NCBI GenBank assembly: GCA_900543695.1
Contig: UQSG01000018.1
Coordinates: forward strand, 1 to 54,755
DNA length: 54,755 nt
Source: an uncultured Clostridium sp.
GTDB lineage: Bacteria > Bacillota > Clostridia > UBA1212 > UBA1255
Reading direction: 5' to 3'
Shown: positions 50,338 to 54,755 of the stretch, piece by piece
Position numbering within the stretch: position 1 is the stretch's first letter
Layout: every line of letters starts with the position of its first letter
Notes under the pieces: model-generated
What the model was told of the DNA's origin: nothing
Databases searched by the model: none
What the model saw: the letters and a program-made list of their open reading frames with translations, nothing else
Program-made: the position numbers and the translations under genes

Positions 50338-50369
50338 TTGTAATTATCCGGAATTGGGTTATAATTACA
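50338..50369 (+). promoter_or_regulatory. Promoter with inverted-repeat operator before the CPBP gene
   Basis: TTGTAA (50338-50343), 16 bp, TATAAT (50360-50365). A perfect 9-bp inverted repeat, TGTAATTAT at 50339-50347 and its complement at 50361-50369, covers both -35 and -10, so a repressor could control the divergent kinase and the CPBP gene. The spacer is 13 bp. Confidence 0.55.
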
Positions 50370-50433
50370 CGGTATGGATATTATACCAAAAAAGAAACAA
50401 GATTGGAAGCGATCAAAGGAGGCGCAGCAGCGT

Positions 50434-51345
50434 ATGTATGAGAATGAGCAGAATCCTCCCAAAAAGAGTATGATAATTCTGAGGGCAGTGCTGATTCCAT
50501 GCCTGGCATATTTAGCATGGCAGGCGGTGAATTATATCGTTCAGTACGCCGCGATTTTTCTTTTTTCCATCTACGCCGTACGAAATCACCCCGGAGCGAA
50601 TGAAACGGAGCTGAATGAGCTTGTATATGCGCTTTTCTATCGGAATATTTCGCTGCTCTATATTTTAGCGGCGCTGCTTCTGCTTCTCATTTTGTATCTT
50701 GTAAACCGAAAGGTCGGGTTCTCCCGCATGATCGGTATTAATACGCGCCGACTGGGCGGGGCGCTTTCCATTTCTTCTTTGGCGATCGGCACGTTTCTGG
50801 GCGTTTCGTTTAATACGCTTCTGAATCTTATTTCCGAACGGCTGCCGGAAAGCTGGGTACAGGAAAACCAGGAGAGCGTCAGCGCATTTGACGGAGGCAG
50901 CGTTTTGCTTTCTTATATGGCGACCGTAATTGCTGCGCCCGTAGTGGAGGAGCTGCTGTTTCGCGGATTCCTCTACAATGCGCTCAAAAAGATCCTCGAT
51001 ACTGTTCCTGCACACGTAACCACGGCTTCTCACAGACTTTCTGTATTGACGGCGGCGCTGATCACCTCCGTACTGTTTGGCGTTTATCACGGAAATATAT
51101 TGCAGGGCATTTACTCCGGTCTGCTTTCTCTTGTGATGGTCTGGCTGTATGAGATAACAGGCACGCTTGTTTCCAATATCCTGTTTCATGCGGCATTTAA
51201 CTTTTCGGGCATCGCGACGTATCTGATGGTAGATGCGTATGGCCTGACTGCCAGTGTTTTGATTTCTTCTGTACTCGCATTGATTCTGATGGCTGCGACG
51301 GGGATTGCCTGCAGAAGACGAAGCCGCGGCGGTCTAAATACATAA
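50434..51345 (+). CDS. CPBP family intramembrane metalloprotease
   Basis: A 303-residue polytopic protein. The CPBP (Abi) motifs are EELLFRGFLYNALKK (Glu-Glu-x3-Arg), GVYHGNILQGIYSGL with the His, and FHAAFNFSG near the end; these residues form the intramembrane protease active site. Members process peptide precursors or confer bacteriocin immunity. I start at ATG 50434, eleven bases after AAAGGAGG; an ATG at 50374 in frame lacks a site. A GtrA-family gene follows 13 bp later, on the same strand. The N-terminal tail is basic and hydrophilic. Substrate unknown. Confidence 0.87.
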   Translation: MYENEQNPPKKSMIILRAVLIPCLAYLAWQAVNYIVQYAAIFLFSIYAVRNHPGANETELNELVYALFYRNISLLYILAALLLLLILYLVNRKVGFSRMIGINTRRLGGALSISSLAIGTFLGVSFNTLLNLISERLPESWVQENQESVSAFDGGSVLLSYMATVIAAPVVEELLFRGFLYNALKKILDTVPAHVTTASHRLSVLTAALITSVLFGVYHGNILQGIYSGLLSLVMVWLYEITGTLVSNILFHAAFNFSGIATYLMVDAYGLTASVLISSVLALILMAATGIACRRRSRGGLNT

Positions 51346-51358
51346 AGGAGTATACGGA

Positions 51359-51796
51359 ATGGAAAAAATCAAAGCTCTCTGGTTAAAATATAAGCAATTT
51401 ATTTTATTTTGCTGCGTCGGAGTATCCAATACCGTAGTGGCGCTGATCGTCAGCTGGCTCCTTTTGCGGCTTTGCAGCTTATTTGATTTTGAGCTTGTGC
51501 TGTTTGGCTTTAATCTTGCTGCGGGGACAAGCTCCATCCTTGGAGATATCGCTGGAGCGGTGAATAGTTATCTTTTAAACAGCAAATTTGTATTCGACGG
51601 CAGAAACCGCCGGACAGGACCGAAATTTATTGCTGCGTTTGTGATATATGCTATAATGAGCGCTTTACTTGTTATGCTTGTCAACAGAGCATTTTCGGTA
51701 CCGGAAGACTACTGCAAGCTGATCGTTACGCCCGTCATGCTGGTTGTTAATTTTTTAATGAATAAATTTTGGGTATTCAAAAAAGAATCGGCCTGA
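51359..51796 (+). CDS. GtrA family membrane protein
   Basis: A 145-residue protein with four membrane helices. KYKQFILFCCVGVSNTVVALIVSWLLLRL, INSYLLNSKFVFDGR-like AVNSYLLNSKFVF and VVNFLMNKFWVFKK are the GtrA signature. GtrA-like proteins help flip polyprenyl-phosphate-linked sugars across the membrane; here they could serve the GT-C enzyme or the phosphodiester glycosidases. Start ATG 51359 after AAAGGAG; 13 bp after the CPBP stop. Confidence 0.88.
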   Translation: MEKIKALWLKYKQFILFCCVGVSNTVVALIVSWLLLRLCSLFDFELVLFGFNLAAGTSSILGDIAGAVNSYLLNSKFVFDGRNRRTGPKFIAAFVIYAIMSALLVMLVNRAFSVPEDYCKLIVTPVMLVVNFLMNKFWVFKKESA

Positions 51797-51870
51797 AATT
51801 TGCTTTACATAAATTCGTTTATAATATACTGAGCTCTATGCATAATATTCAAAAATATAAATAATTTTTG

Positions 51871-51910
51871 TTGACAAAATTTCTTAATTATAGTCTTATC
51901 TAATTAAGAA
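51871..51910 (+). promoter_or_regulatory. Promoter with 10-bp inverted repeat before the second phosphodiester glycosidase
   Basis: TTGACA (51871-51876) followed at 17 bp by TCTTAT (51894-51899). The inverted repeat TTCTTAATTA (51881-51890) and TAATTAAGAA (51901-51910) around a 10-base spacer flanks the -10, a likely operator. The start codon is 50 bases downstream, after GGAGG. Confidence 0.55.
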
Positions 51911-51959
51911 GAAACGATAATTGAAAAATATTGGAAAATTTTTACGCAGGAGGTAGAAA

Positions 51960-54384
51960 ATGAAAAGAAATTTTGTCGGCAGTGTTTTTGCGCCGGTTCT
52001 TGCCGGTATCGTTTTAGGTACGGCCGTTCTTCCGGGAAAAGCTGTGGAGATTGTCAGCAGCGGCGTAAACGTACTTCAGAACAACACGTATCAGCTGGCG
52101 GAGGACGCATCCTATACAGAGCTGAAGATCAGCGGCGCGTTCGGCCCCCCAGAATATCTATTTTGTAGAGGCTGATCCGGAAAACGAGAATTTATATTTT
52201 AAGCTTGGATTTGGCGGAGGGCCTTCCGGAACTGTTACCTCAAAGGCCACGGTGCTGAATACCGCGAACGCATATCAGAGCGCGATGGAGGACGACGTGC
52301 TCGCTGCGGTGAATGGCGGCTTCTTTTATCAAAGCAAGAACCTGCTGAACGCTTCTGATCAGTATGCCGGCCCACAGGTTTCTACCCAGCTTCTCAGCGT
52401 ACCGCGGGGAATTCTAATGACGGACGGTGAAATTCTTTGCTCGCAGCAGCTTCTGGCGGAGGCGCCGTCCGGAGCCGCGTCGAACGCGTTTGGAATCACG
52501 GCGGATGGAACGGCCGTGATCGGGTGTCCTCAGATTGCAATTACCCTGACGAATCTTACGGACAATACCACTGCCGCCGCGGACGGATTAAACCGCTTGC
52601 CCGTAGATGATGCCGTCCTCGTTTATAACGATAGACTTGCAGCCTCCAATTATGCAATGAGCGACGCCGTCGATTATGTTGTTGCCGTAGATTCGACCAA
52701 CCGGTTTTACAACGGCAGCACGGTAACGGGAACCATTGTATCCGTGGAGCATGCCGCCGCATTGACCAGCGGCAGAATCGTAATCACAGCAAGAGGAAGC
52801 GGCCTAAACCGGCTATCCGGCTATTCCGTCGGAGACCGCGTTTCCGTGTCCGCAGGTTTTGTGTCCGACAGTACTGATGCTTCGAAGCTTTCTGTCTGGA
52901 ATAACGTGCAGGAGGCGATCGGATCGATCCATATGCCGATCCTGAACGGCACGATCAGTCCGGCGTACGCAAACTATGCATATAATTATGGGAGCTCCGC
53001 GATTGCAATCACATATGACGGAACGGTGATTCTCAGTGCGAACGACGCGTATTATGCCGGCGGAAGCGCAGGTCTCCAGTTCAGATATATGGATGATTTC
53101 TGGGTAAGCAATCTGAATGTAAAGGATATGCTGCTTCTGGACGGCGGAGGGTCTACCAGTATTGTGGCGGATCTTGGAAGTGGTCTTACGTTCCGGAACA
53201 ATGCGGCGGATTCTTCCGGACAGAGGAGCGTTACAAATACAATGATGCTGATCCGGAAGGCAGAGGATAACTATATCAATACGATTGATTTTCCTGCGCA
53301 GGCCAGCGCAGTGAGCCAGAAGGTTTCGGTATCGGCAGAACGCGAGATCGGCGATTCCGCTGGGCTTTATCTGCAGGGCTGGTCTGTTCATGAGGACGGG
53401 GTAAGCGGCTATCAATATCGGATCGACAATGGCTCGTGGAGCAGTCTGAACGGAGGATACCGTGCGGACGTCGCAGCTGCGACAAGCGGCTACGACTGCG
53501 ACATTAATTCGTTTCAGCAAACGCTGCAGATTTCATCTCTCACAGTGGGGAGCCATGTGATTGCGCTCCGGGGGCTTGACGGGAATCAGGAGCCCTATGA
53601 AATCGCAACTGTTTTCCTGACAATCCTTCCCGTCGGCAGCACGCTTGGAAACTACAGAAGCCATATTGATACGGTAAATGAAGGAATCGGGAACGGGATT
53701 GTTACTGCCCTCCAAACGCTTGCGTTCGGCACTGCGGCGCTGCCTCTTCAGGGCTGGACACTAAATGAGCATGGAATTGAAGACATATATTATACGATTG
53801 ACGACGGAGATGTACAAACGTTTTCCGCTCTGTGGTCGCGCCCGGATGTGCTTGCGGCGTTTCCGGAGTACAGCGAGTCCAATTCAGAGCTGAACGCATT
53901 CAGCGGCAGCATCAATATCTCTTCTCTGCCAGTAGGGACGCATTCCCTGAAGATTCATGCGGAAAATAAAACGGGAGCCGTATATACAATTGCCGAAATC
54001 ACGCTGAATATCATAAATTCCGGAGATTATGTCAACACGCTGGATACCTTTTCCGGAGGCACTCAGAGCAATGCAGTCATCTATGCGGAAACCTCCGTGA
54101 GCGCAGGTGAGCAGACACTTTATGTTCAAGGATGGTCTGTAAGTAAGGCAGAGACGGCAGCCTTTCAGTACAGTATAGATGGCGGCGCCTGGGCTTCACT
54201 CCCAGCGGATTACAGGAGCGATGTAGCGGCGGCTACCCCTGGCTATTCGGCGGTTTATAATGCATTTGCCGACGATATTGACATTTCCGGGCTATCTTCC
54301 GGGAGTCACACGATGCTGATCCGTGCGGGAACTTCGGTGGGAACCTATTATCAGGTTGCTGAAATCACGATAAATATCGGCTGA
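51960..54384 (+). pseudogene. Phosphodiester glycosidase with three C-terminal repeats, frameshifted at a C6 run
   Basis: Codes for about 807 residues if one C is ignored. Residues 1-30 look like a signal peptide. The reading frame from 51960 ends after the C6 run at 52145-52150; skipping one C restores a frame open to 54384. The join restores a segment (QNIYFVEADPENENLYF) that matches NKVSVVEFDPAQSDLYI in the paralogue at 21346, so the shift is a defect, a sequencing error or a phase-variable switch rather than two genes. NAGPA-type segments follow: LAAVNGGFFY, ADGLNRLPVDDAVLVYND, GTIVSVEH and LLDGGGSTSIVA. The last 370 residues hold three repeats. The operator-like promoter and GGAGG upstream are intact. 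Confidence 0.75.
53272..54381 (+). repeat. Three tandem ~120-residue GWS-type repeats
   Basis: The encoded segments from about 53272, 53650 and 54030 each contain the pattern LxLQGW(S/T), then GxxxYxID(D/N/G)G, DVxAAxPxY, ISSLxVGSHxLxIR and a terminal IAEITxxI. The shared Gly-Trp core, Tyr-x-Ile-Asp turn and conserved end suggest three folded beta domains that tether or extend the glycosidase domain, possibly wall-binding. DNA identity is low by eye, so these are old protein repeats, not recent duplications. Confidence 0.7.
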
Positions 54385-54400
54385 GCTTTGATGGAAGACG

Positions 54401-54426
54401 TGTAGGTTTGTCAAACATATGTTACA
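54401..54426. repeat. Candidate terminal inverted repeat of an IS481-like element
   Basis: TGTAGGTTTGTCAAACATATGTTACA begins 16 bases after the stop of the phosphodiester glycosidase gene and ends as the transposase gene begins (its stop is at 54422). The TGT start and position are those of an IS end; the other end is beyond the window, so this cannot be confirmed here. Confidence 0.45.
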
Positions 54427-54755
54427 GCGAGGATAAAAAATGTTCCAGGGTTTGAATTGGTGTCTTCCAGCCCAGCGGTCTCATAGGAAAGCGGTTGTAG
54501 TCCCTGCGATTATAAAGCTTGAGCTGCCTGCTGAAGTCTTCGAAAGAATAAAAAGTATGAGTGGCATAAAAACGTTCATTATCCTTGCGATGGCTTCGTT
54601 CTACCTTACCATTATGCCTGGGGGTAAAGGGGCGGATCACTTTATGTTGTATGCCATACTGTGCCAGATGTACCTGAAAGAGAGTGGGCTTATCGCTATA
54701 GGTAGTGAAGCGGTTGGTAAACTCGGCTCCGTTATCGGTCTGAACACATTCGATA
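54422..54755 (-). mobile_element. IS481/IS3-like transposase, C-terminal part, cut by the window end
   Basis: Open on the minus strand from the window end to the stop at 54422 (111 complete codons). The integrase core is recognisable: VQTDNGAEFTNRF carries the second catalytic Asp, and RPFTPRHNGKVERSHRKDNERFY the Glu of the DDE triad; YNRRDYNRFPMRPLGWKTP is the end typical of IS481 transposases. The N-terminal half and first Asp lie outside. The element sits directly after the frameshifted glycosidase gene, in the opposite direction, and may have moved there recently. Confidence 0.85.

Noticed and set aside
51960..52250. Two independent genes (a short secreted peptide and a long glycosidase) at the frameshift
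   Set aside because: The join restores a sequence conserved in the paralogue at 21346, and the downstream ORF has no ribosome-binding site or signal peptide.

Overview
The window reads as chromosome of a Gram-positive, spore-forming anaerobe of the Clostridia (Eubacteriales) that I cannot place to genus, because it holds no rRNA. The evidence is YtaF and two CotF-like spore-coat proteins, a CIRCE operator in front of groESL, sigma-A promoters with 17-bp spacers, numerous lipoproteins, a cell-wall-sorting-type C-terminus, and a vanG-type D-Ala-D-Ser cluster. Genes are dense, often overlap by 4-29 bp, and start with ATG, GTG or TTG behind AGGAGG-like sites.

Layout. (1) 1-1110: an accessory end with a lone nucleotidyltransferase-fold protein under a consensus promoter, followed on the same strand by a tiny acidic repeat protein. 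(2) 1368-3283: a GntR/ABC transporter operon with a 13+13 bp palindromic operator. (3) 3345-9247: a GH63/GH37-like glycosidase, a HAD phosphatase, YtaF, an HSL-type esterase, malic enzyme and two spore-coat-like proteins. (4) 9353-13560: a DUF421/DUF4363 pair and a three-gene TadE-like/DUF5702 pseudopilin-type cluster without secretion machinery. (5) 13598-19778: a same-strand run of amidohydrolase, class IV aminotransferase, TIM-barrel isomerase, acyl-CoA synthetase and a 6-phosphogluconate-dehydrogenase-like protein that appears to lack a catalytic Glu. (6) 20379-28047: an envelope cluster comprising a DUF368 (PopT-type undecaprenyl-phosphate translocase) protein, a membrane-anchored phosphodiester glycosidase, VanR, VanS, VanG and VanT, with no VanXY/VanX/VanY and with a candidate VanR box between vanS and vanG. 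(7) 28095-36636: tRNA-Trp, an orphan amino-acid-binding lipoprotein, and a glycan-utilisation locus (discoidin lipoprotein, GH2 lipoprotein, wall-anchored discoidin protein, AraC regulator, GH99/71-like lipoprotein) preceded by ATTGCAAT palindromes. (8) 36735-47844: housekeeping genes proS, mrnC, rlmB, pcrA, groES, groEL and a ComEC-like metallo-beta-lactamase protein with DUF3006; a secreted GH5-like protein is inserted translationally coupled between proS and mrnC. (9) 47913-54755: tRNA-Arg, a GT-C membrane glycosyltransferase, a uridine-kinase-like ATPase, a CPBP protease, GtrA, a second phosphodiester glycosidase broken by one extra C in a C6 run, and the end of an IS481-like element running off the window.

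The unifying theme is the cell envelope: lipid-carrier recycling, altered peptidoglycan stems, phosphodiester glycosidases and surface glycosidases. The strongest candidates for something new are the DUF368-phosphodiester glycosidase-VanRSGT cluster lacking a D,D-peptidase, the repeated C-terminal module and discoidin domains of the GH2 locus, the homopolymer-interrupted second phosphodiester glycosidase, and the lone nucleotidyltransferase with its acidic repeat partner. No CRISPR array, rRNA, phage module or recognisable riboswitch was seen.
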